NCBI RefSeq assembly: GCF_002091955.1 | Contig: NZ_MKKY01000072.1 | Location: 124,001 to 188,000 of the forward strand | Source: Rhodococcus sp. 1168 | GTDB lineage: Bacteria; Actinomycetota; Actinomycetes; Mycobacteriales; Mycobacteriaceae | Length of the DNA: 64,000 nucleotides | Direction: 5' to 3' | Shown here: one piece after another, positions 18,156-26,770 of the stretch | Layout: every line of letters starts with the position of its first letter | How positions within the stretch are numbered: the stretch's first letter is position 1 | Program-made: the position numbers and the translations under genes | Notes under the pieces: generated by a model | What the model was told of the DNA's origin: nothing | Databases searched by the model: none | The model's input: only the letters and a program-made list of their open reading frames with translations

Positions 18156-18887
18156 ATGAAACCAGGTCCTGCCCTTGTACTGGTCGCCCACGGGACCAGA
18201 AATCCGCGCGGCGTGGAGATGATCGCCGAATTGGCCGATGTCGTGAGCGGGCAGGTCGGGGTGTCGCGGGTCGCTTTCGTGGACGTCCTCGGACCCTCTC
18301 CATCCGAGCTTCTTCGCGAGGTCCATGGGCCTGCCGTCGTGGTCCCGGCATTTCTGGCCTCGGGATACCACGTACACACCGATGTACCCCGTGAGGTCAC
18401 CGACAGCGGTCACCGGAGCGTGACAGTCACTCGCGCACTCGGACCGGACCCGGTGCTCGCCAGGGTGCTGCTCGAACGACTGAGCCAAGCAGGATGGCGT
18501 CCCGGGGACGCCGTCGTCCTCGCCGCAGCAGGTTCGTCCGATGCCCGGGCACAACTCGAGCACCGCCGTGCCGCTGACATGCTCGCGAGGATCGCCCGCG
18601 TCGACGTCGCCGTGGCCCATATCGCCATCGCGTCACCCGCAAACGCGGTCGTCCCGGACACAGTCACCGCCCTACGTGCACAGGGACACGGCCGAGTGTT
18701 CCTGGCCTCGTATCTACTTGCGCGCGGCCTCTTTCACAATCGACTTGCCGAGGCAGGCGCCGACGGCGTCGCCGAACCGCTGGGTGTGCACCCCGCCATC
18801 GTCGACCTCGTCGTGGATCGATACCGCGAAGGTGCTCGGCAGTTCAACGCACGATCGGCAGCAGTTCCACCGGTTCGGTCGAGCTGA
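18156..18887 (+). CDS. Sirohydrochlorin chelatase (CbiX/SirB type)
   Basis: 243 residues; ATG directly follows the nnaR stop. LVLVAHGTRNPRG at the start carries the first chelatase histidine, and LASGYHVHTDVPREV near residue 70 the second metal-binding cluster. A second half (VVLAAAGSSDARAQ, VFLASYLLARGLFHNRL) repeats the fold, as in two-domain chelatases. It inserts ferrous iron into sirohydrochlorin to make siroheme, the cofactor of NirB, so it belongs functionally to the narK-nirBD-nnaR group. Its 3' end overlaps the convergent molybdenum cofactor gene by 44 bases. Confidence 0.9.
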   Translation: MKPGPALVLVAHGTRNPRGVEMIAELADVVSGQVGVSRVAFVDVLGPSPSELLREVHGPAVVVPAFLASGYHVHTDVPREVTDSGHRSVTVTRALGPDPVLARVLLERLSQAGWRPGDAVVLAAAGSSDARAQLEHRRAADMLARIARVDVAVAHIAIASPANAVVPDTVTALRAQGHGRVFLASYLLARGLFHNRLAEAGADGVAEPLGVHPAIVDLVVDRYREGARQFNARSAAVPPVRSS

Positions 18888-20607
18888 CCTCGGCCGGCAC
18901 CACGGCCAACGCGTCGTGATCGATCAGGTGGAGCAAGTGTGCTGTGCGAACAGCGGTGTCTGCTCGCCATTCGGTGCCTTCGCGCACCACCGGAACGATC
19001 CGAGCCGTCGGCGAACCCACGGCTTCCGGGTTGGTCAGGTAGCCGAGGCGAGGGGCGCTCGGAGTACTTGCGGTGAGTGCTTCGACCACAGTGGGCGCAA
19101 TGAGCAGAAGAGTCCCGATGGCAGCCAGTGGATTACCCGGTAACCCCAGCACCACTCGCCCGCTCGGCAGTACCGCGGTGATCTGAGAGCCGCCTGGGCG
19201 CACCAGGATTCGACCGACCACTGTGTCGGCATCTGCGTGAACCAGTGCCGTACGGAGTTGATCCGCGGCACCCGCTCCTGTTGCTCCGACGACGATCGTG
19301 ATGTCCGCTGCCGTCGACGCAGTCAACAAATCTTCGAACGCCGTCGGTGAATCGGGGAGGTACACCGTGTCGACGACGGTGATTCCGCACGCGTGAAGAT
19401 ACAGGGGAAGAATCGGTCCGAGCGTGTCGCGTGTCTGCCCTGCTTCGAGTGGACCGGACGCTTGTATCTCGTTGCCGCTCAGTACAATTTGCGCACGAAC
19501 CGGGCCGCGGACCGTCAGCTTGGCGACCTCTGCGCTCAATGCGACCGACACGACTGCAGGAGACACCGACGTGCCGGCAGGCGCGAGCTCGGCACCGGCG
19601 TGCCAATCCTCACCGCGGCGTCGCGTGTCGTCCTGCTGCGTGACGTTCGGTGACAACCGCAACTGTCCGTCGGAATCGAGCTCGACGAATTCGTCGCGGA
19701 CCACTGAGGTCGCGCCTGCTGGAACGTGTGCGCCGGTGGCGATTCGAACAGCGTGGCCCTCCGGAATGGCCGCAAGTCCACTGGTTCCGGCATAGGCGAT
19801 GTCCGCTCGAACAGTCCAGGGGCCGCTTCCGGACACCGCATAGCCATCCATGGCCGATATGTCGACGTAGGGGAGTGGACGGGCAGCGATCATCGGCTCG
19901 GCCAGTACCGTGCCACGCGCCTCCAGCGGTGGTACTCGTCGGGTTGCGCCAGGGGTGAGTCTTTCTCGAATCCGCTTGCGGGCCTGGTCGACGGTGAGAG
20001 CCGGCGGTATGGAATCGGCGACGGCACGTTGTGCTCGTGCCCGGTAGAGATCCCCGACGGTATCGCAATCACCGGATACTTCGGAAAGGTCGAGGACTGC
20101 ATGGTCGTCGGGGGTGATCGATCGCATGGATCGGTTCGCAAGTGTGTCCATTCGGGTCAGTGTCGCCACCAACTTCGAACGATCCCACACACCGAAAAGG
20201 TATTGCGTTCGGCCTGTTTCGTCCCGGACGAACGTCGCACCCGCAGAGTTGGTCAGTGACGCAGCGAGAAGGGCGTCGACGCTGCTCGCGTCGATGAAGG
20301 GTAGGTCCGCGGCAAGAATGACTACCACTTCCGCCACTGACTCCTGCAGTGCTCTCAGACCGGCTGCGACCGCCGCGACCGGCCCCGATCCGGGCGGCGA
20401 CTCCTGCGTCTGGCGGACACGAGAATCCAGCTCGTGCCGGGTAGGCCCCACCGTCACGATCAGACCGGCGTGCAGCACGGCCTCCACTGCGATCCCGATC
20501 ATGCTTCGCCGTCCGACGGTCAACGCAGGTTTGTCGACCCCGCCCATCCGTGAACCGCGTCCCCCGGCCAGGACGATCGCGTCGAACTTCGGATTTTCGC
20601 TGTTCAC
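18844..20607 (-). CDS. MobA-MoeA fusion: molybdenum cofactor guanylyl/molybdenum transferase
   Basis: 587 residues from GTG 20607. Residues 1-190 are a MobA-type nucleotidyltransferase (AIVLAGGRGSRMGGVDKPAL, LAADLPFI). Residues about 200-587 are a complete MoeA: VDISAMDGYAV, ATGAHVPAGATSVV, QIVLSGNEI, VVGATGAGAADQLR and the C-terminal barrel. MoeA inserts molybdate into adenylated molybdopterin; MobA adds GMP to make the guanine dinucleotide form. One reading frame spans both with no stop or shift, so the fusion is real unless the sequence is wrong. The start overlaps the thioesterase stop (GTGA). A molybdenum cofactor gene suits nitrate reduction, whose enzyme is not in this window. Confidence 0.88.
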   Translation of the reverse strand: MNSENPKFDAIVLAGGRGSRMGGVDKPALTVGRRSMIGIAVEAVLHAGLIVTVGPTRHELDSRVRQTQESPPGSGPVAAVAAGLRALQESVAEVVVILAADLPFIDASSVDALLAASLTNSAGATFVRDETGRTQYLFGVWDRSKLVATLTRMDTLANRSMRSITPDDHAVLDLSEVSGDCDTVGDLYRARAQRAVADSIPPALTVDQARKRIRERLTPGATRRVPPLEARGTVLAEPMIAARPLPYVDISAMDGYAVSGSGPWTVRADIAYAGTSGLAAIPEGHAVRIATGAHVPAGATSVVRDEFVELDSDGQLRLSPNVTQQDDTRRRGEDWHAGAELAPAGTSVSPAVVSVALSAEVAKLTVRGPVRAQIVLSGNEIQASGPLEAGQTRDTLGPILPLYLHACGITVVDTVYLPDSPTAFEDLLTASTAADITIVVGATGAGAADQLRTALVHADADTVVGRILVRPGGSQITAVLPSGRVVLGLPGNPLAAIGTLLLIAPTVVEALTASTPSAPRLGYLTNPEAVGSPTARIVPVVREGTEWRADTAVRTAHLLHLIDHDALAVVPAEVSSTEPVELLPIVR

Positions 20608-21038
20608 GTCGGGAGCGGGACGTTCTGCAACCGAACCTGGCCACGTGCAAGTGCTTTTCCGCTGTCGGATGCAGTGATGGTGACGAGCCACAGTTGCTGA
20701 ATTCTGCCTTGCTGCAACGGTTCTGCCAGTACATCGATGCGGCCGCCCTTGCTGGCGCGAAGAAAGTCGGTTGCGTTGTGGACCCCGACGGCGAACTCGC
20801 CTCGTCCTTTGACCGCTTCGCTGGCCCCGATACTCGCAGCCGACTCCACCGCGGTCGTGTAGACCCCGCCGTGCACCACTCCCCATGGGGTGAAGTGTTC
20901 CGGGGTGAGCTCGATGTGACCCGCGACGCGTGTTCCCGAGACCTCGTCGACGACCAATCCGGCGCTCGCGACGAATTCACTCGCAGTGGCAAGTGCGTAC
21001 TTGGCGGTCGGACGCGGATCGAATTGTCCCAGGTTCAT
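20604..21038 (-). CDS. PaaI-type hotdog thioesterase
   Basis: 144 residues. The hotdog core is visible: FTPWGVVHGGVYTTAVESAASIGA, with the HGG active-site motif, and VGVHNATDFLRAS with the Asn/Asp pair of PaaI acyl-CoA thioesterases. It would hydrolyse an acyl- or aryl-CoA of unknown identity. It is translationally coupled to the MobA-MoeA fusion through GTGA, an odd pairing because no functional link between them is known. Confidence 0.88.
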   Translation of the reverse strand: MNLGQFDPRPTAKYALATASEFVASAGLVVDEVSGTRVAGHIELTPEHFTPWGVVHGGVYTTAVESAASIGASEAVKGRGEFAVGVHNATDFLRASKGGRIDVLAEPLQQGRIQQLWLVTITASDSGKALARGQVRLQNVPLPT

Positions 21039-21187
21039 TCTTCCAGGTTAGTGCGCGAACTGGATTCAGGTAGCCGATGACTACGGGGTGGGCCGTCGAG
21101 GCCGCACCGACCACCACTTCGCACAATGACGGGAAGCCAGGCCAACGATGCCACAGGGATCACCAGAAGCAGTCCTATTATCAACAT
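21035..21187 (-). CDS. Possible 50-residue small membrane protein
   Basis: An open frame from ATG 21187 encodes a hydrophobic N-terminus (MLIIGLLLVIPVASLAWLPV) and a polar tail, ending in TGA that overlaps the thioesterase ATG (ATGA). The overlap and single membrane helix suggest a coupled small gene, but there is no ribosome site and codons such as ATA ATA are unlike the surroundings. It could equally be a decayed remnant of a larger membrane protein formerly divergent from the MocR gene. Confidence 0.25.
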   Translation of the reverse strand: MLIIGLLLVIPVASLAWLPVIVRSGGRCGLDGPPRSHRLPESSSRTNLEE

Positions 21188-21247
21188 GACTCATTATTGG
21201 ACTATATTCGGCGAGATTTACTAGGGCCTGTGTGTGAAACTGGACTG

Positions 21248-22176
21248 ATGTCATCCCGCGTCGGCTCTTCCGCCAATACCGCCGATCCCCAGGCCGAGAC
21301 AGATGCGCGCACGCTTGCCGGACTGATGGGATCGGTCAAGATCGAGGGGATGCCGCTCTACCGTTCGTTGGCGAATCAGTTGCGGAGAATCATTGCCGAC
21401 GGCACGGTCCCGGCGGGCAAGAGACTGCCGCCCGAACGGGTGATGTCGGCCCAACTCGGCGTCAGCCGTGTGACGGTCACCTCCGCGTACCGGGAATTAC
21501 GCGAGCAAGGCTGGGCGGCAGCTGTACACGGGGCAGGTACCTTCGTCGCGGTCCCCAGTGACGGGGGTTCCTGGGTATCGATGATGGGCTCGGAGGGTTC
21601 GAGCGTTCTCGATTTCGTCAATGCGGCGCCGGAGGCCTCGCCGCTCCTTGCGGATGCTCTCGTCGACGCGGTGTCGTCACTGGCGAAGACCATAGCGGGG
21701 CACGGCTACACCCCACCGGGCACCTCGGATCTACGCAGAGCCATCGCGGACAGATACTCCCGTCGCGGCCTGCCATGATCGAGCAAGCCGCCGCCGTCCG
21801 ATTGTTCGCGGTGTTCGACGATATTGTCGCCGAGCGTGTCACAGGGGTACGTGAGCGCAGAGATCTGCTCGTCTCACGGGTGGCTACTCAATTGCCCGAC
21901 TGGACATTTCGCGTTCCCGACGGGGGATTGTCGCTGTGGTGCGGACTGCCGCAAGGATTGTCCTCGCAGGATCTGGTTCGCCGTGCGGCTACCCGCGATC
22001 TGCTCCTTGTGTCGGGAACAAGATTTGGAACCGGCTATGCCTTCGACGACAGGCTGATCCTTCCGTTCACAAGATCCGCTTCGGAAATTGCTGCGGCGGT
22101 GGACGTACTGGCCAAGGTGGTAGCAGGAGATCTCGGCCTGCGGGCCGAGCCGCTTGCCGTCGAGCACGTCGTCTGA
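21248..22176 (+). pseudogene. MocR-type (GntR-HTH/aminotransferase) regulator with internal deletion and frameshift
   Basis: The first open frame (21248-21778, 176 residues) has a GntR winged helix (MPLYRSLANQLRRIIADGTV, PERVMSAQLGVSRVTVTSAY) and the start of the aminotransferase domain (GYTPPGTSDLRRAIADRYSR). It stops just after RRGLP. A second frame (21775-22176, 133 residues) resumes with what is normally the C-terminal part (RRDLLVSRVATQLPDWTF, PDGGLSLWCGLP). The central roughly 200 residues, including the pyridoxal-phosphate lysine, are missing. The pieces overlap as ATGA. The best reading is a deletion plus frameshift in a formerly intact MocR/PdxR-like gene; a separately functioning DNA-binding fragment is possible. 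Confidence 0.8.
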
Positions 22177-22182
22177 AGTTGT

Positions 22183-22482
22183 TCAGCCCAGATCGAAGCG
22201 GGCAGTTCGGAGGTCGACACGGCCGTCGCGAATGCTGACACCCTCACCCTGTAGCTCGGCGAGTTGCCGTGTCGCCAGATGTGCGGCCGGTCTCCCGTTG
22301 GCGGGCACGACGCGGTGCCAAGGTAGGTCGGCCGAGTCGGTGCGCAAGATCCACCCGACTGTTCGAGGACTCGACAAGCCGGCGGCCGCTGCGATATCGC
22401 CGTAGGTCACAACCCTACCCGGCGGAACCGAGGCAACGATCTCACGTACCCGCTCGACGTGTTCCTCCGTCGTCGCAGCCAT
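22183..22482 (-). CDS. Alkyltransferase-like protein (ATL)
   Basis: 99 residues resembling the DNA-binding C-terminal domain of O6-alkylguanine methyltransferase: VREIVASVPPGRVVTYGDIA, helix-turn-helix, then PWHRVVPANG. In active methyltransferases the motif is PCHRV; here the acceptor cysteine is tryptophan, which defines ATL proteins. They bind O6-alkylguanine, flip the base and hand the lesion to nucleotide excision repair. It begins immediately after the stop of the alpha/beta hydrolase gene, so the two are one transcript, as for Rv3203-Rv3204. Confidence 0.9.
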   Translation of the reverse strand: MAATTEEHVERVREIVASVPPGRVVTYGDIAAAAGLSSPRTVGWILRTDSADLPWHRVVPANGRPAAHLATRQLAELQGEGVSIRDGRVDLRTARFDLG

Positions 22483-23259
22483 CTACAACAGTTCGAGGAC
22501 CAACTTGGCAACCTCTTTGGGTTTCGCCTGGGCCACCATGTGATTGCAATCCAACTGGACAAGAGTGAGATTCTCGCCCAATTGCTCGCGGAACGCGGCC
22601 TTCAGTTCCTTGCTGACATACGGAGGCTGCACTTTCTTTGCCTGAACGACGACGGTCGGTGTACCCGGCGGCGGTACCACCAACGGCCTGGCCAGTTCGC
22701 CCCAGGACGCGACTGTTGCAGCGGTGGAAGTCCGCCATTTGACTCGGCCGTCGTCCATCGTCTCGAGGTGCTGGTCGACCTCGAGATCGAGTAGCGCGTG
22801 CGGTACATCGGCCCATGCACCGTTGATCTTTTCGGCCTTTGCTTCCTCGGCGTCCGTGTAGTCGGAATGCACCGCGGTCAGTTCGGCCACTTCGAGCAGG
22901 TCGACGGGGTCGAGTCCGATCGCCGGATCGAGCAGAACGAGCCCGCGGACGAGCTCGGGATGCTGCACAGCAAGGTGGACTGCCAACGCACACCCGTACG
23001 AATGGCCGACGACGAGCACAGGACCGTGGGCATGGTTGTCGAGAAGTGTCTTGAGTCCATCGACCTGCGCGCCGATATCCCACGGCGGCGTCCAAGGCGA
23101 TCGGCCGTGGCCGATCAGGTCCGGAGCGAGCACTCGGGCCTGCGGAAGATAATTGTCGGCAAGGTCACCCCAGCGAGCACCGTGGCCGGTCATCCCATGG
23201 ATTGCGAGGATCTCGGGTCCGGTGTCCGGGCCGTACTGGTGAAAGTTCAATTCTGGCAC
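22483..23259 (-). CDS. Alpha/beta hydrolase (LipV-like)
   Basis: 258 residues from GTG 23259 (VPELNFHQYG). The nucleophile elbow VVGHSYGCALAV gives GxSxG; the oxyanion region is AIHGMTGHG, a candidate acid is in the segment following PTVVVQAKK, and the catalytic histidine is in DCNHMVAQ near the C-terminus. The family hydrolyses esters or lipids; the mycobacterial neighbour is lipV. A longer frame extends upstream to 23577 but would overlap the divergent adnA and has no start signal, so it is not used. The gene runs straight into the ATL gene. Confidence 0.88.
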   Translation of the reverse strand: MPELNFHQYGPDTGPEILAIHGMTGHGARWGDLADNYLPQARVLAPDLIGHGRSPWTPPWDIGAQVDGLKTLLDNHAHGPVLVVGHSYGCALAVHLAVQHPELVRGLVLLDPAIGLDPVDLLEVAELTAVHSDYTDAEEAKAEKINGAWADVPHALLDLEVDQHLETMDDGRVKWRTSTAATVASWGELARPLVVPPPGTPTVVVQAKKVQPPYVSKELKAAFREQLGENLTLVQLDCNHMVAQAKPKEVAKLVLELL

Positions 23260-23371
23260 CGCTGACACTATGCCGCATCGCGGCCCGACCCACATCACGT
23301 GGACGAGAAACCGAGCATCGAACATGCGCACGGCTGAGGGTCTGTCGGTGGCGCATGATCGAATCCTCTCC

Positions 23372-26300
23372 ATGACTACGGCGAATCCGAGCGGAGTACC
23401 GACCATCAGCGGCGGCGGTACCACCACGCTCGTTCGGGCGCCCAAGGTGAAGTCCCCTCGCCGCATCTGGACGGGGCCCGCTGCCCGCCTTCTTGCCAGC
23501 GACGAGAATGCGGCCGAAGCCGCATCGAACGGATCGCCGGGTTGGAACCCGTGGCAAGTCCTCGGTGGGCCGGGCACGGGAAAGACCGCACTGGTCGCCG
23601 ACTACGCGGTGTCGCGAATCGAGCGTGGCGACCCAGAATCGGTGCTGGTACTGACGCAATCGAAGCGCGCTGCCACGGCGGTCCGGGAAGAAATAACTGC
23701 TGGACTGTTCGCCGGGGAGCGCGCACCACGTGCAACTCGTGAGCCACTGGTTCGGACCGTTCACTCCTATGCGTTCGCCGTTCTCCGCCTGCAGGCAGCT
23801 ATCTACGGCAATCCGCCACCACGATTGCTCACCGGTGCCGAGCAGGACGCAGTGGTGCGAGAGATGTTGCGGGGAGACATCGAAGACGGAGCCGCTGATT
23901 GGCCCGAACGCGTGCGCCCTGCTCTCGGCATGTCGGGATTCGTCACCGCGGTTCGTGACCTGATGCTCCGCTCGGCCGAGCGTGGCCTCGGCCCGGAAGA
24001 TCTCGTCAAGCTCGGGCGTCGGCACACTCGCCCTGAGTGGGTCGCAGTGGGAAAGTTCGCGGCCAGATACGAGCAGTCGATGCTGCTGCGTAGTGCTGTC
24101 GGGGTAGAGGCAGCGGGAGCGACGGCGCCCGGCCTCGATGCTGCCGAGCTCATCGGCAGCGCGCTCATGGCGTTCGCCACCGACCCCGAGTTGTTGGCGT
24201 CGGAGCGCGCTCGGATCAGACATCTCGTGTTGGACGATGCACAGCATCTGGACCCCCAGGCGGCGCAGCTGGTTCGGCTCATCGGCATCAACACCGAGAG
24301 CACAGTGATAGCCGGAGATCCGGACCAGTCCGTGTTCACTTTCCGCGGTGCCGATCCGTCTTTCGTCGCCGATCTCGCCGAGCCTGGTTCGGAGCGACGG
24401 ATCGTCCTCGATCGAAACTTTCGCAGTAGCAGCGAGATTGCCGAGATCACCGGACCGATCGCGGGCAGGCTCTCCGGAACAGGAAGGCACCGAGGTGCAG
24501 AAGGGGTGAGAGAGCCACGATACGGTGCAACTCGCACCCTCGTTCAGACCCTGCCGTCAGTGGCCAAGGAAGCGGCACTCATCGCCGACGCCATGCGACG
24601 AGCGCATCTCGACGACGGAATGCCCTGGTCGGACATGGCCGTCGTAGTGCGATCCGTGCCCAGGACGATCGCGCCACTGCGGCGGGCGTTGCAATCCGCA
24701 GGTGTACCGATCGTCACCCCTGCCTCCGAGATTCCCGTGCATCGGCAACACGGGGCGGTCGGTCTACTGCTCGTGCTGCGTGCGATCGTGGACGAATCCT
24801 TCGACGGTGAAGATGCTTTGGCATTGTTGTCCGGCCCGATCGGCGGTGCGGACCCGGTGAGCCTGCGCCGGTTGCGCCGCGGAATTCGTCGTATCGAGCT
24901 CTCGTCGGGAGGCGAACGTGACTCTGCCGAACTGCTGCGCGCCGTGATCGTCGAGTCTGCACAACCCACTGAGTCTGCACAACCCACTGAGCCTGCACAA
25001 CCCACTGAGTCCGACGACCACGACGCGTCAGCCCGTCGCAGTGCCCGCTTCGTCTCAGCGTTGTCCGATGTCGAATCCGCACCGTTGCGCAAGGTGCTCG
25101 GGGTCGTCCGAAAAGCGTCCGCGCGCCGAAGCCGCGGGGTCGAGGACGTGTTGTGGGCAGCGTGGCAGGCATCGGGCTTGGAGAGGCGCTGGGCCGCCAG
25201 CTCGACGCGGGGTGGATCCACTGGTGCGCAAGCAGATCGGGATCTCGACGCCGTCGTCGCGTTGTTCGAATCAGCCGCCTCGTATGTCGACCGGTTACCG
25301 CAGGCGGGACTCGCAGGGTTCGTCGACTACATCTCCGGACAGCAGATTTCGACGTCCAACTCCATCCGTTCGACCGTGCAACCCGATGCGGTCACGGTGC
25401 TGAGTGCGCATTCAGCAGCTGGTCGGGAGTGGGAACTGGTCGCAGTCGCGGGCGTACAGGAAGGCTTGTGGCCGGGGCTTCGCTCGCGGGGAAGCCTTCT
25501 CGGCACCGAGGCCCTGGTCGATCTCGCTGCCGGAATCGCCGACGCCGGAGAGCTCATCGATGACAAGCTGTCGAAGACCGCACCCCTGCTGGCCGCGGAA
25601 CGCAAGCTGTTTCTCGTTGCCTGCTCCCGTGCCCGGTCGGTGCTGCTGGTGACCGCCGTGGATTCGAGTACTGGGGACACCGATCTGGTGAGGTCTCGGT
25701 TCATCGACGAGCTCCAGGGGAGGGGAGAGCCGGATCTCGATGCGCCCCACACCCCGCCGGCATACGTGTCCGGTCGCATCCTGGCGCTGCCGATGCTCGT
25801 CGCAGAGTTACGCAGCGCGGTATGCGATCCGATTGTCGCAGAGAAGGATCCAGCAAAGCATGAGCGGGCCGCGCAGCAACTTGCTCGGCTGGCGCGGGCG
25901 GGTGTGAAAGGGGCGGACCCCAAAGAGTGGTTCGGTATCGGTGGAGTCAGTACCGATTCTTCCCTGTGGACCCTCGAAGACGGGCCGGTACCGCTCTCGC
26001 CCTCGACGGTCGAGCAGCTCACTACGTGCCCTCTGCGTTGGATGCTCGATCGGCACGGTGGAAACGACGGTGCCAATACGCACGCCGTCACCGGCACTCT
26101 CGTGCATACCCTCGTGCAGGCTGTGGCCGGCAAGATGCCACCGGAGCAGGTTCGGAGGGCACTCGAAACTGCCTGGGATGGCGTGGACTTGGGCTCGCAG
26201 TGGTATTCGCGGCACGAGCTGGAAAGAACCGAAGCCATGTTGAATACCTTCGAGGCATGGCTTCGCGGTACTCGCGGCGAACTCACCGAAGTAGGCGTCG

Positions 26301-26770
26301 AAGTCGAGGTCGACGGAATTCTGGAGTCACGGTCCGAGGGAGAACCGTCGGTTGCTCTTCGCGGACGGATCGACAGACTCGAGCGTGATGCCGACGGGCG
26401 TCCCGTGATCATCGACGTCAAGACGGCCAAGACCGTGATGTCGAAGGAAGACGCCCGCAGACATAGTCAACTGGCGACGTATCAGGTCGCCGCCGCGGCG
26501 GGTGCCATCGAAGGTGAGCCCGCGGGAGAACCAGGAGGAGCGCGGCTGGTGTTCGTGGCCAAATCCCACAACAAGGATGGGGCGACGCAGCGAATCCAGC
26601 CGGCGCCGACACCGGAGGTCCTCGAGGAATGGCGAAATACCGTGCACGATGCCGCGTCCGCGACACAGGGGCCGACGTTCGCCGCGTTCGTCAATGACGG
26701 GTGTCGACACTGCCCGGTGAAATCGAGTTGCCCAGCACACGAGACCGGCAGACAGGTGACCGACCGATGA
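23372..26770 (+). CDS. adnA: AdnA subunit of AdnAB helicase-nuclease
   Basis: 1132 residues, ATG 23372. UvrD/Rep-type motor: Walker A GGPGTGKT (65-72), VLTQSKRAA, then LVLDDAQHLDP, where the usual DExQ is DDAQ, and GDPDQSVFTFRGADP. C-terminal RecB-type nuclease: GRIDRLERDADGRPVIIDVKTA (about 998-1020). Four cysteines fit the iron-sulfur staple of AddB-like nucleases: one in CPLRWM (about 887) and CRHCPVKSSC (about 1111-1120). AdnAB resects double-strand breaks in actinobacteria that lack RecBCD as the main resectase. A three-copy 18-base repeat lies at residues 528-545. It overlaps adnB by 4 bases (ATGA). Confidence 0.95.
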   Translation: MTTANPSGVPTISGGGTTTLVRAPKVKSPRRIWTGPAARLLASDENAAEAASNGSPGWNPWQVLGGPGTGKTALVADYAVSRIERGDPESVLVLTQSKRAATAVREEITAGLFAGERAPRATREPLVRTVHSYAFAVLRLQAAIYGNPPPRLLTGAEQDAVVREMLRGDIEDGAADWPERVRPALGMSGFVTAVRDLMLRSAERGLGPEDLVKLGRRHTRPEWVAVGKFAARYEQSMLLRSAVGVEAAGATAPGLDAAELIGSALMAFATDPELLASERARIRHLVLDDAQHLDPQAAQLVRLIGINTESTVIAGDPDQSVFTFRGADPSFVADLAEPGSERRIVLDRNFRSSSEIAEITGPIAGRLSGTGRHRGAEGVREPRYGATRTLVQTLPSVAKEAALIADAMRRAHLDDGMPWSDMAVVVRSVPRTIAPLRRALQSAGVPIVTPASEIPVHRQHGAVGLLLVLRAIVDESFDGEDALALLSGPIGGADPVSLRRLRRGIRRIELSSGGERDSAELLRAVIVESAQPTESAQPTEPAQPTESDDHDASARRSARFVSALSDVESAPLRKVLGVVRKASARRSRGVEDVLWAAWQASGLERRWAASSTRGGSTGAQADRDLDAVVALFESAASYVDRLPQAGLAGFVDYISGQQISTSNSIRSTVQPDAVTVLSAHSAAGREWELVAVAGVQEGLWPGLRSRGSLLGTEALVDLAAGIADAGELIDDKLSKTAPLLAAERKLFLVACSRARSVLLVTAVDSSTGDTDLVRSRFIDELQGRGEPDLDAPHTPPAYVSGRILALPMLVAELRSAVCDPIVAEKDPAKHERAAQQLARLARAGVKGADPKEWFGIGGVSTDSSLWTLEDGPVPLSPSTVEQLTTCPLRWMLDRHGGNDGANTHAVTGTLVHTLVQAVAGKMPPEQVRRALETAWDGVDLGSQWYSRHELERTEAMLNTFEAWLRGTRGELTEVGVEVEVDGILESRSEGEPSVALRGRIDRLERDADGRPVIIDVKTAKTVMSKEDARRHSQLATYQVAAAAGAIEGEPAGEPGGARLVFVAKSHNKDGATQRIQPAPTPEVLEEWRNTVHDAASATQGPTFAAFVNDGCRHCPVKSSCPAHETGRQVTDR
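24953..25006 (+). repeat. Three tandem 18-bp copies inside adnA
   Basis: Two exact copies of GAGTCTGCACAACCCACT and a third with one change (GAGCCT...). They encode ESAQPT, ESAQPT, EPAQPT in a poorly conserved linker of AdnA. The unit is a multiple of three, so copy number can change without breaking the frame. Confidence 0.95.

Noticed and set aside
20608..20886. Longer N-terminus for the MobA-MoeA protein
   Set aside because: The extra 93 codons lie inside the thioesterase gene in another frame and have no nucleotidyltransferase features.
23300..23340. SOS box upstream of adnA
   Set aside because: Only one half-site (TCGAACATG) is present; the second arm is missing.
23165..24490. 441-codon minus-strand frame over adnA
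   Set aside because: Overlaps the helicase domain of adnA antisense and the start of the hydrolase; no plausible motifs.
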